From Cyclobacteriaceae bacterium (GTDB taxonomy: Bacteria > Bacteroidota > Bacteroidia > Cytophagales > Cyclobacteriaceae), in NCBI GenBank assembly GCA_025808415.1, contig CP075525.1, forward strand, positions 2,465,501-2,529,500: DNA of 64,000 bases. The letters are read 5' to 3'. Below are positions 45,076 to 52,951 of the stretch, piece by piece. Position 1 is the stretch's first letter; each line of letters begins with the position of its first letter. The notes beneath the pieces are model-generated. The model saw nothing but the letters and a program-made list of their open reading frames with translations. It had not been told where the DNA came from and did not search any database. The position numbers were made by a program, and so were the translations under genes.

Positions 45076-46656
45076 TTAGTGATTGTCAAGGATCAGACGG
45101 GTCTCTTCCAAATCCAACTCATAGTCTATTTTACGTAAAACCTCTTCACTGATTTTACCTTCCTTTCTCAGCAAATACACCATCTTTCGTTCCGCCTCAA
45201 CAAGTTCCCGTTGTATGCGCAAAAACGCCTGCACGGTTTCGTCATCAAGTTTCTGTTTGGATTGATCTTTCCTTATCCGCTGTATTCGTATCTCATATTT
45301 GCTCTTAATGATCGGAAGCAGGTCATCACCAATGAGGGAATAATTCTCTTCAATGTGTTCAATCAATCCCGAGGCAATACGAAGCCGCGCTTCTTCCTCG
45401 TCTTTCGCAACCTGGTTATCCGGTTTTAAGCCAAGCCATTTAATAAGTGGTCTCAGGCTTAGGCCTTGCAACACAAGCGTTGCAAAAATCACACTGAAGG
45501 TGAGGAAAATAATCAAATCACGATTTGGAAATGGTGAATCATTGGCGACCGTCAACGGCAAAGCCATGGCTGCTGCCAGCGAAACTACTCCGCGAATGCC
45601 CGACCACGCTACTATGGTAACAGTTTTCACGTTGGTGGAGGTTTCCCGTTCACGAATTTCTTTACTCAACCAACGGGGTATGTAGGCACCAGGATAAACC
45701 CAAATAATCCGAACTAATATCACCGCACCACTGATCATCAATCCGTAAAGAATAAGGTCACTCAGTGAGAATTTCTGTATTGCATCCAATACATATGGAA
45801 GTTGAAGCCCGATGAGGATAAAGATGATACCGTTCATGATAAACACTACCGTATCCCACGTAGCAATGGCTTGAACTCTTGCCTTCTGCGAAAGAAATTC
45901 ATTCGCCTTTCTGCTTAATAATAAACCGCATGCTACTACGGCCAACACAGCCGATAAGCCCAAATGATCGGCAACCAGGTAACAAACAAAAGGCGTAATG
46001 AAAGTCAGGGTTGTATCGGTGGTTGCATTATCAGGTGTTATCTGGTGAATCCATTTAAACACATACCCAATGGCCAACCCAATCAGTATCCCTCCGCCTG
46101 CTACTACAAAAAACTGCAGGGTAGCATCACCCAAACTGAAAGCACCGGTAACAACTGCTGCCACCGCAAAACGGTATGCAATTAAACCGGTTGAATCATT
46201 CACGAGGCTCTCACCCTGAATGATGGTTACCACACGCTTTGGCACGTTAAGTCCTTGCGTTGCAGCCGTAGCGGCAAGGGTATCGGTTGGCGAAATGATC
46301 GCGCCCAACACAAAGGCTTCGGGCCAGCCCACACCGGGAATAAACGTATGGGCTACCCATGCAATGGCACAGGTGGTAAAAATAACGCAGCCAACAGCCA
46401 GTAAACCTATGGGCCGCCTGGCTGCTTTAAAATCAGGCCATGAGGTGTACCATGCATCGGCATAAAGCATGGGTGGGAGAAATAGGAGAAAGATGATATC
46501 CGGATCAAGATCAAGCCTGGGCAAACCGGGGATTAAACCAATCCCCAAACCGGCAAGCACCAACAATATCGGGTATGGAATCCTGATCTTGTCCGTTACC
46601 TCGGCCAAGGCTGTTACAACGGCCAGCAGCAAAATAACGATCTCAACAATGTGCAT
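45076..46656 (-). CDS. Na+/H+ antiporter (CPA1/NhaP type)
   Basis: A 526-residue inner-membrane exchanger with about 12 transmembrane segments over residues 1-420 and a cytosolic tail of charged helices. The core motif FVLGAIISPTDTLAATAATQ, then RVVTIIQGESLVNDSTGLIAY, carries the transport Asp/Asn residues of the CPA1 family. VAWSGIRGVVSLAAAMALPL is also typical. It exports Na+ in exchange for H+ and helps pH and salt homeostasis. It is convergent with the GH28 gene and has no visible operon partner. Confidence 0.93.
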   Translation of the reverse strand: MHIVEIVILLLAVVTALAEVTDKIRIPYPILLVLAGLGIGLIPGLPRLDLDPDIIFLLFLPPMLYADAWYTSWPDFKAARRPIGLLAVGCVIFTTCAIAWVAHTFIPGVGWPEAFVLGAIISPTDTLAATAATQGLNVPKRVVTIIQGESLVNDSTGLIAYRFAVAAVVTGAFSLGDATLQFFVVAGGGILIGLAIGYVFKWIHQITPDNATTDTTLTFITPFVCYLVADHLGLSAVLAVVACGLLLSRKANEFLSQKARVQAIATWDTVVFIMNGIIFILIGLQLPYVLDAIQKFSLSDLILYGLMISGAVILVRIIWVYPGAYIPRWLSKEIRERETSTNVKTVTIVAWSGIRGVVSLAAAMALPLTVANDSPFPNRDLIIFLTFSVIFATLVLQGLSLRPLIKWLGLKPDNQVAKDEEEARLRIASGLIEHIEENYSLIGDDLLPIIKSKYEIRIQRIRKDQSKQKLDDETVQAFLRIQRELVEAERKMVYLLRKEGKISEEVLRKIDYELDLEETRLILDNH

Positions 46657-46769
46657 AAAATGAAAGAAACTGGCGTTTAAGGGGCTTTAAAAAAATAAAC
46701 TTTAGCATTAGCGGCTAAGACACTATATTTAGTGTAAGTAAATTCAAAAGACCCTAATCCACAACGTAC

Positions 46770-47681
46770 ATGAGAATAGTTTTTACCCTCGCCTTATTCT
46801 TGTCGTTAATAAGCGGAGTGCTTCATGCCCAGGTTGATCCGCTATACTCCCAATACCTGAACAACCCCTTTTTGATTAACCCAGCCTACACAGGCATGAA
46901 CAATTACATGAACCTGATGGTAGGGTATCGCAAACAGTGGGCGGGATTTGACGGAAGTCCTACTACCCTTTCGGCCACAGGCCATACCAGCCTTTTTGAT
47001 AACCGCATGGGCGTTGGCCTTATCATCTCACAAGATAAGGTGGGTGAGAATACCAATACCTTTATCCAAGGCACCTATGCCTATAAAGTTCGATTTGACG
47101 ATTACCGGTACATCTCCTTCGGCTTACAGGCAGGCATTATGAATTTCAGGAGTGACAACAGTGAACTTAATATTGCCGACCCTTCTGATCCGCTGTTCAA
47201 CACCAATCAAAATGTGATCAAACCTTCTTTTGGTGCAGGGGCAATCTTTCGGACAGACAATTTATTTATTGGTGTTTCGGTTCCCCGCATCCTGAAAGCC
47301 AGCGAAAGTTTTGAAGATGTGACTGCTGCATTGTATACCCAACACTATTATGGATTTGCCTCCTACCTGTTTCTTTTATCCGACCGGGTAAAACTAAAAC
47401 CAGCCGTTTTGGTACGCGCAGTAAGTGGTTCACCGCTCTCTACCGATGTAAACTTTCAATTCAACATTGATGAACGTTATGCCATTGGGGCACTTACCCG
47501 TAATTTCAATACCTACGGATTTTTGGCACAGATCAAATTCAACGAATTCCGGTTTGGGTATGTATTTGAAATGCCAACCAACAAATCGGTAGGCACACGC
47601 TTTACATCGCATGAAATTACCCTGGGGTTAAACTTAGGCGTTTTCAACTTCCATGATGTAACTCGCATTAGCGACTTCTGA
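46770..47681 (+). CDS. PorP/SprF-family type IX secretion-associated outer-membrane protein
   Basis: A 303-residue protein with a signal peptide (MRIVFTLALFLSLISGVLHA) and then the diagnostic DPLYSQYLNNPFLINPAYTG near residue 24. The rest is a beta-barrel-like alternation (YGFASYLFLLSDRVKLKPAV, ARYGV-type strands) ending with LGLNLGVFNFHDVTR. The family is typical of Bacteroidota and partners the T9SS or gliding machinery, so it acts in the outer membrane. A single PorP without a large SprE-like neighbour may serve one secreted partner; the partner is not identified. Convergent with the epimerase gene; stops abut. Confidence 0.93.
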   Translation: MRIVFTLALFLSLISGVLHAQVDPLYSQYLNNPFLINPAYTGMNNYMNLMVGYRKQWAGFDGSPTTLSATGHTSLFDNRMGVGLIISQDKVGENTNTFIQGTYAYKVRFDDYRYISFGLQAGIMNFRSDNSELNIADPSDPLFNTNQNVIKPSFGAGAIFRTDNLFIGVSVPRILKASESFEDVTAALYTQHYYGFASYLFLLSDRVKLKPAVLVRAVSGSPLSTDVNFQFNIDERYAIGALTRNFNTYGFLAQIKFNEFRFGYVFEMPTNKSVGTRFTSHEITLGLNLGVFNFHDVTRISDF

Positions 47682-48602
47682 TCAAAAGCTAAGCCTGCTT
47701 AAAAACTCCTTTAGTTCGTCTTTGATAGGCCGGTCATTGTTTATGCCAAGCTGTTTGTTTATTTCAGTATTCGATTTGATCATGAGCTGGTTAAGTTTCA
47801 TGTGCTGGTTGATCAGGATAAACTCAAGGTCGGGAATAAGTTGCTTTAACTCATCTACAATATCCATTACCGATAAAGTACGGTCAACCAGGTTATAAGT
47901 ACCGCTCTTTAATTTAACCGCAAGCACATTGGCCAGGGCTTGCGAAACCAAATCGATATGAATAAACGTGCGGGTTTGTTCACCATTGCCATGAATGGTT
48001 ATGCGCTTTTCAAAATTCGCTTCAAAAACAAACTTGTTGATTACCGCATCAAAACGCATGCTGGGGCTATAACCATAAACATTACCACACCTAAAAATAT
48101 AGGTATCCATCTTATCGTTTAGTCGGGCAACATGTTCTTCGCCACGAAGTTTTGATATGGCATAGAATGTTTTAGGGTTGGGCGCAATGGATTCATCCAG
48201 TGCATGTTCGGATGAACCGTAAACCCCCACACTACTGGTATAGATAAATCTTTTTACCGCACTGGCCTCAACAGCATAAACCAATTCGGCTGTACCCCAA
48301 TGATTGATTTGTTCGTACAGGTGCGCATCGGAATGGGCAAAGGGTGTAGTTACACGGGCCGCTAGGTGATAAACAACATCAATACCGTCAAGGGACTTTT
48401 TAAGGTTACGAGAATCCAGTAACTCTCCTTTTACGAAAACAACTTTGGTATGGCCAGAAAACCGATCACCTAAAAATAAATTATAATTCTGCCGGCTAAG
48501 GTTATCATAAACAACAATCCTTTCCACGGCTTTGTCAGCGGCTAACCTCCTGATTAACTCTGTACCGATGTAACCTGACCCGCCTGTTACCAAAATATTC
48601 AT
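47682..48602 (-). CDS. NAD-dependent epimerase/dehydratase (extended SDR)
   Basis: A 306-residue extended short-chain dehydrogenase. The nucleotide-binding motif is NILVTGGSGYIGTELIRRLA at the N-terminus, and the catalytic YxxxK is FYAISKLRG near residue 147, after IYTSSVGVYGSS. Such enzymes change nucleotide sugars, e.g. UDP-glucose 4-epimerase. The exact substrate is not predicted. It stands alone, convergent with the PorP gene, with a repeat element 41 bp beyond its start. Confidence 0.88.
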   Translation of the reverse strand: MNILVTGGSGYIGTELIRRLAADKAVERIVVYDNLSRQNYNLFLGDRFSGHTKVVFVKGELLDSRNLKKSLDGIDVVYHLAARVTTPFAHSDAHLYEQINHWGTAELVYAVEASAVKRFIYTSSVGVYGSSEHALDESIAPNPKTFYAISKLRGEEHVARLNDKMDTYIFRCGNVYGYSPSMRFDAVINKFVFEANFEKRITIHGNGEQTRTFIHIDLVSQALANVLAVKLKSGTYNLVDRTLSVMDIVDELKQLIPDLEFILINQHMKLNQLMIKSNTEINKQLGINNDRPIKDELKEFLSRLSF

Positions 48603-48643
48603 AAACTAACTATCGCTTAACCTGATGACTAATAACCAGTAAC

Positions 48644-48799
48644 TAGAGGCCATCTCAAAAATAAGTTTAACCACTAAGGGCACGAAGAAAGCACAAAGTT
48701 CACAAAGAAGAAGCCGCTGAATTGTAGCGCTTAGTGCCCTTTGTGTAGACCTTTGTGTACTCTGTGGTTTCAATAATTTTATTTTTGAGATAGCTTCTA
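48644..48799. mobile_element. MITE-like repeat element with 21-bp terminal inverted repeats
   Basis: A 156-bp non-coding element between the epimerase and reductase genes. The left end (48644-48664) and the right end (48779-48799, reverse-complemented) match in 19 of 21 bases, including the shared core ATCTCAAAAATAA. The inside has near-inverted text with words such as CACTAAG and CTTTGTG, the kind of dispersed repeat common in bacterial genomes. The open frame across it is not a gene. No target-site duplication was clearly seen. Confidence 0.65.
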
Positions 48800-48809
48800 A
48801 CAACAAATC

Positions 48810-49466
48810 CTATTTCGAAACCAACTCCGTGTGCAAGCCGCACTCCACTTTCTTTAATCCATACCAACGCGCCTCCCGTTCCTGCATGGCCGGGTCTAGC
48901 CTTCGGGTGCAGGGCTCACAACCGATACTTACATAACCCTTCACTTCCAAAGGATGTTTCGGCAAGTTATGGTCCTTTTGATACTCCCAAATCATTTTTG
49001 CCGACCAATCAAGCATGGGGTGAAATCGCAACGTACCGTAGGGTGCCGGCTGCTCTACCTTCATGGTGGCACGTACCGCACTCTGGTCTGCCCGTACACC
49101 GTTTATCCATACATCATGCGTACGCAGTATGCCATCCATAGGTTGAGTCTTATTCAGGTAACAGCAATGGTCGGGATCAGAAGCAAACAAAAGTTTCCCT
49201 TCTCCATCACGTTGCATGTACTTGGGTACTTCCGACATAAGATCAACCGTATTCAAACCAAATAGCTCGGTTATATAGTCCCTGAATTTTATCGTCTCCG
49301 GAAAATGATAACCGGTGTTTATGAAATACACGGGTATGGACTTATCAATACGGCTTAAAATATGCAACAACACCAGGCTGTGCGATTGAAATGAGGAACT
49401 GGTAAAGAGACGTTTACCGTCACGAGCATAGGCCGTTATTTTGTCGTGTATAGCTTGGGGGTTCAT
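48810..49466 (-). CDS. cysH: Phosphoadenylyl/adenylyl-sulfate reductase (CysH family, Fe-S type)
   Basis: A 218-residue enzyme that reduces activated sulfate (APS or PAPS) to sulfite with thioredoxin-type electrons. The Fe-S binding cysteine pairs are visible: DHCCYLNKTQPMD near residue 120 and SIGCEPCTRRLDP near 185. The C-terminal catalytic cysteine lies in KKVECGLHTELV. Cluster-binding cysteines are typical of APS-type reductases, so APS is the more likely substrate. Other sulfate-assimilation genes are not in the window. It is separate from its neighbours. Confidence 0.93.
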   Translation of the reverse strand: MNPQAIHDKITAYARDGKRLFTSSSFQSHSLVLLHILSRIDKSIPVYFINTGYHFPETIKFRDYITELFGLNTVDLMSEVPKYMQRDGEGKLLFASDPDHCCYLNKTQPMDGILRTHDVWINGVRADQSAVRATMKVEQPAPYGTLRFHPMLDWSAKMIWEYQKDHNLPKHPLEVKGYVSIGCEPCTRRLDPAMQEREARWYGLKKVECGLHTELVSK

Positions 49467-49610
49467 GGATCAAAGAAAAGAAAAACTAAGCACAAAAATT
49501 CAAATCGGCAGCGGCTAAAAGGTTCAACCGATTGTTTGACACAACACAGCAATATTTAATTTTAACAGTATTTAAAGAACCTTTTATAACAATTACTGTT
49601 TATTAAACAC

Positions 49611-50021
49611 ATGAAAGTAAGGGTATCGCGTAAAGAACACTTTAATGCCGCGCATCGGTTGTTTAACCCAGCTTGGTCGGCAGAAAAAAATGCCCAGGTT
49701 TTCGGAAAATGCAGTAACCCCAATTACCATGGCCACAACTATGAAATCATTGTAACCCTTACCGGTGAACCCGACCCTGAAACCGGTTATGTATTTGATA
49801 TGAAGGTTTTGAGCGACCTCATCCGGGAGCATGTAACCCAAAAATTTGACCATAAAAACCTTAACTTAGATACCGAATACTTCAAAAACTTAAATCCCAC
49901 AGCCGAAAACATTGCCGTTGTCATCTGGAATATCCTTCGGGAAAAAATCGGGGCATCGCTAGAATTAAAAGTTACACTTTATGAGACCGAAAGAAATTAT
50001 GTTGAATATCCGGCCGATTAA
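49611..50021 (+). CDS. 6-pyruvoyltetrahydropterin synthase (PTPS-II-like; tetrahydrobiopterin type)
   Basis: A 136-residue PTPS-family enzyme. Zinc ligands are H15, H40 and H42 and the catalytic cysteine is C34, in FGKCSNPNYHGHNYEI. The spacing C-x5-HGH is the pattern of eukaryotic-type PTPS that makes 6-pyruvoyltetrahydropterin for tetrahydrobiopterin, whereas QueD (queuosine) has C-x3-HGH. The remainder (FDHKNLNLDTEYFKNLNPTA) is also close to the animal enzyme. It overlaps the folE start, and the two enzymes act in sequence on GTP. BH4 synthesis is inference from family. Confidence 0.9.
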   Translation: MKVRVSRKEHFNAAHRLFNPAWSAEKNAQVFGKCSNPNYHGHNYEIIVTLTGEPDPETGYVFDMKVLSDLIREHVTQKFDHKNLNLDTEYFKNLNPTAENIAVVIWNILREKIGASLELKVTLYETERNYVEYPAD

Positions 50022-50673
50022 CCCCGCTGACATTGATGATGCTGGCGATGACCATGTTGCCTCATCGTACAATACCCCCCTGCGCCCCGATGCTTTTGAG
50101 CTCAGCGATGACGAGAAAGTAGAAAAAATTGAAAAGCACTTCCGTGAGATCATGACCATTTTGGGATTGGACCTGAACGATGATAGTCTTAGCGGAACAC
50201 CTAAGCGCGTAGCCAAAATGTACGTAAAAGAGGTTTTTAGCGGGTTAAATCCTAAAAACCGGCCGCACGCACGCTTGTTCGAGAACAAGTACAAATACGA
50301 CCAAATGCTGGTGGAAAAAGACATTACCTTTTATTCGCACTGCGAGCATCACTTTGTACCCATTTTTGGGAAAGCCCATGTTGCCTATTTCTCAAGTGGA
50401 AAAGTTATCGGCTTATCCAAAATAAACCGCATCGTTCAATATTTTGCCAAACGCCCACAGGTACAGGAAAGGCTAACGGTACAAATTGCAAAAGAGCTTC
50501 AACGCGCATTGCATACCGATGACGTTGCCGTTGTGCTGGATGCAACCCATTTATGTGTGGCCTCACGCGGTGTAGGCGATACAAACAGTAAAACCGGCAC
50601 CGCACACTTTTCAGGAAAGTTTAACGATGAAAACATCAAGCGCGAGTTCCTAAACTACATCAATACAAAATAA
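49981..50673 (+). CDS. folE: GTP cyclohydrolase I
   Basis: A 230-residue enzyme that turns GTP into 7,8-dihydroneopterin triphosphate, the first step of folate and biopterin synthesis. The zinc site is C and H in YSHCEHHFVPIFGKAHVAY plus C in THLCVASRG. The core IGLSKINRIVQYFAKRPQVQ also fits. Length is normal. The start at 49981 overlaps the PTPS gene by 41 bp; a start at 49999 (MLNIRPINP) would keep a 23-bp overlap and is also plausible. Its stop overlaps the convergent carotenoid gene by 14 bp. Confidence 0.95.
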   Translation: MRPKEIMLNIRPINPADIDDAGDDHVASSYNTPLRPDAFELSDDEKVEKIEKHFREIMTILGLDLNDDSLSGTPKRVAKMYVKEVFSGLNPKNRPHARLFENKYKYDQMLVEKDITFYSHCEHHFVPIFGKAHVAYFSSGKVIGLSKINRIVQYFAKRPQVQERLTVQIAKELQRALHTDDVAVVLDATHLCVASRGVGDTNSKTGTAHFSGKFNDENIKREFLNYINTK

Positions 50674-51346
50674 GCCCAAAAAAAGCGGTAACACTTTTAG
50701 CGGAGGCTAAGATGAGGAAGAAGAAAAGCTGGACAAAATAATAGGGTAATGCTAATTTATTTTCAGCCTTAATTTTAAAGGCATGGAAGAATGCCAGCAT
50801 GGCGGCAGAGACAATAAACCAGCCAATATAATTTTGAAGCGGTACTACGCCATTTTGCCATCCCCAAAAATCAAAGCGGATGGCAACCGGTTCAATTAAC
50901 GTGTCCATCAACACCGCCAAAAATGCACCCAATAAAATCTTAGGTAAAACAGGCAGCGTCAAAGATTCAGTTAGTACCCCGATACAGTAAATAACCAATA
51001 GCCAGTTTAAACCGATAATTACCGGAACGCCAAAAACCTTTGGCCCCAGGGTAGATCCGTAGGTATACTGCCCGAAAATAAAACCATATTGAACGCCCAC
51101 CACCTCAACAGCAAAACCAAGTACAAAAACAATGAAGGCGAACAGTAGAAAAGATGCAGACCTATCGGCATGATTGATCCATAAAAGAAAAGCACTGGCA
51201 ACAAGGTTCAACGGTGTCAGTAACCTGAAAAGCTCCTGATAGGGTGACAACAGCCCGACAATGCCCACAACATGCATAACCACAACCAGTGGAAGGGAAA
51301 ATGGACAAATTGTGACCTGCAGGCTTTTATACAATCTTGCAATCAT
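50660..51346 (-). CDS. CruF-like carotenoid biosynthesis membrane protein
   Basis: A 228-residue polytopic membrane protein with about 7 hydrophobic segments. Typical family text is GFAVEVVGVQYGFIFGQYTY followed by GSTLGPKVFGVPVIIGLNWL, and LMDTLIEPVAIRFDFWGWQ. The family includes carotenoid 1',2'-hydratases (CruF). It follows the phytoene desaturase gene by 17 bp on the same strand, so it modifies the same carotenoid. Convergent overlap with folE of 14 bp. Confidence 0.88.
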   Translation of the reverse strand: MIARLYKSLQVTICPFSLPLVVVMHVVGIVGLLSPYQELFRLLTPLNLVASAFLLWINHADRSASFLLFAFIVFVLGFAVEVVGVQYGFIFGQYTYGSTLGPKVFGVPVIIGLNWLLVIYCIGVLTESLTLPVLPKILLGAFLAVLMDTLIEPVAIRFDFWGWQNGVVPLQNYIGWFIVSAAMLAFFHAFKIKAENKLALPYYFVQLFFFLILASAKSVTAFFGLILY

Positions 51347-51363
51347 GGTTTAAAAACAACTTT

Positions 51364-52833
51364 TCAATGAAAGTGTTTTCTTACCAGATTAGCCGTGATT
51401 TTTGCAGACTGTAAACAAAGCGGGATGCCCCCGCCCGGGTGAACACTACCACCACAAAAGTATAAGTTGGGTATACTTGAGCTTCGGTTGGCCTGGCGCA
51501 AAAAGGCAGCATACCGGCTGTTTGAACTAGAGCCGTACAAAGCTCCTTTATAAGACTGGGTTCGCATTTCAATAGCGCGCGGATCAAGTACCGATTCGCT
51601 TTCAATCAAAGATTCCACATCGGTATTAAGCATACGGCTAAGCTTGGCTAAAATATTCCTCCTCGTCTTCTCAATAAGTGCGTCCCAATCCTGCCCTTCA
51701 ATGGCCGGCACATTAACCATAACAAACCAGTTTTCACATCCTGTGGGGGCATCTGCCGGAACGTATTTGGAGGTAATGTTGACGTAAACGGTTGGGTCAT
51801 CCGCAATTTGTTTTTTACCGAACAAGGTTTCGAATTCCTTCCGATAATCTTCTGCAAAGAAGATATTATGTAAGTCAAGCTGCTGAAATGTTTTCGTTAT
51901 CCCCCAATAAAAGATCAATGCCGAACTTGACCGCTCCTGTTTTAAGGTGCGTTCGGGTGCAGGTAAGTTTTTCAGCAGCTTGCGCCACGTAAAATAAACA
52001 TCCATGTTGCTTACGATTACATCCGCCAGGTGCAGCGTACCGTTCGCTAGCACACCCGCTGCTTTTCCGTCTTTTACTACAATCTCATCCACAGGAGAGT
52101 CATAAAAAATCGAAACACCTTGATCGTTTGCCAACGTTACCAATGCCTGGGTAATGCAGTGCATCCCTCCTTCCGGTAAAAATGTGCCCACATTAAATTC
52201 AAGGTGAGGTATGGAGCTCAGGATTCCGGGAGCCTGGTAAGGATCTGACCCATTATACGTTGCATAACGATTGAAGAGTTGAACAAGCTTTGGGTGCCGA
52301 AGGTGCTTTTCGTTAAACCGGTTTAGGGTCGTGGCTAACCCCATTTCAGGTATTCGCACCAAGGCTTTGGCAACAGGTTTCGATAACCAGGTGCGCCAGT
52401 CGCGCAATGGCTTTTCAGTAAAAATCCTCCCGGCCGATTCATATAAGCGGCTTGAACGCTCAAGGTAATTTTTAAGGCTGCTTGCCGGAACATGAAACTG
52501 ATGTGAAACCTCATCCGCAAACTTTTCCCGATCTGCATAGGCGATTAACTTCGTTCCATCTTCATAGAAATAATTACAGGTTACCGAAAGCCTTTGGTAG
52601 TGGTAGTAATCCCTTGCATGGCGGCCACAATCCCTGAAAACTTCATCCAGAAAATGAGGCATGGTAAACAGGGATGGCCCCGCATCAAAGCGGTATCCGT
52701 CTTTGGTAAAGGCTGTCAATTTTCCGCCCGGGTAAGTATTGGCTTCAAATACGGTAATCTCAAACCCTTGTGCGCGAAGGCGGTTGGCAGTAGCCAATCC
52801 GCCTACACCCGCCCCGATAACGATTGCTTTCAT
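51364..52833 (-). CDS. crtI: Phytoene desaturase family protein (CrtI type)
   Basis: A 489-residue FAD-dependent carotenoid desaturase. The dinucleotide-binding motif is at the start, MKAIVIGAGVGGLATANRLR, followed by FEANTYPGGKLTAFTKDGYR, then FDAGPSLFTMP. The C-terminal signature is FCGGSVHPGGGIPLCLQSAK. Length is normal. I place the start at 52833; the open frame to 52971 adds 46 residues with no family match. It is upstream of the CruF-like gene, and no crtB is in the window. It diverges from the aconitase gene across 118 bp. Confidence 0.93.
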   Translation of the reverse strand: MKAIVIGAGVGGLATANRLRAQGFEITVFEANTYPGGKLTAFTKDGYRFDAGPSLFTMPHFLDEVFRDCGRHARDYYHYQRLSVTCNYFYEDGTKLIAYADREKFADEVSHQFHVPASSLKNYLERSSRLYESAGRIFTEKPLRDWRTWLSKPVAKALVRIPEMGLATTLNRFNEKHLRHPKLVQLFNRYATYNGSDPYQAPGILSSIPHLEFNVGTFLPEGGMHCITQALVTLANDQGVSIFYDSPVDEIVVKDGKAAGVLANGTLHLADVIVSNMDVYFTWRKLLKNLPAPERTLKQERSSSALIFYWGITKTFQQLDLHNIFFAEDYRKEFETLFGKKQIADDPTVYVNITSKYVPADAPTGCENWFVMVNVPAIEGQDWDALIEKTRRNILAKLSRMLNTDVESLIESESVLDPRAIEMRTQSYKGALYGSSSNSRYAAFLRQANRSSSIPNLYFCGGSVHPGGGIPLCLQSAKITANLVRKHFH

Positions 52834-52951
52834 CGCCTTCTTCAACAGCCTTGCCCTAAAAAAGTTATTCACGCCAAATACATCGTTGCAGAGGCAAAAC
52901 CGTGCGAAAAACCAAATAATTTGTAGTTTAGCATTCCTAAAATAAACACTT

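Noticed and set aside
46700..46760. Promoter upstream of the PorP gene
   Set aside because: TATATTTA is one base off the TAnnTTTG box and no -33 could be placed with confidence.
48606..48806. A 66-residue minus-strand frame
   Set aside because: It covers the MITE-like repeat with matched ends, so the frame is repeat-derived and not a gene.
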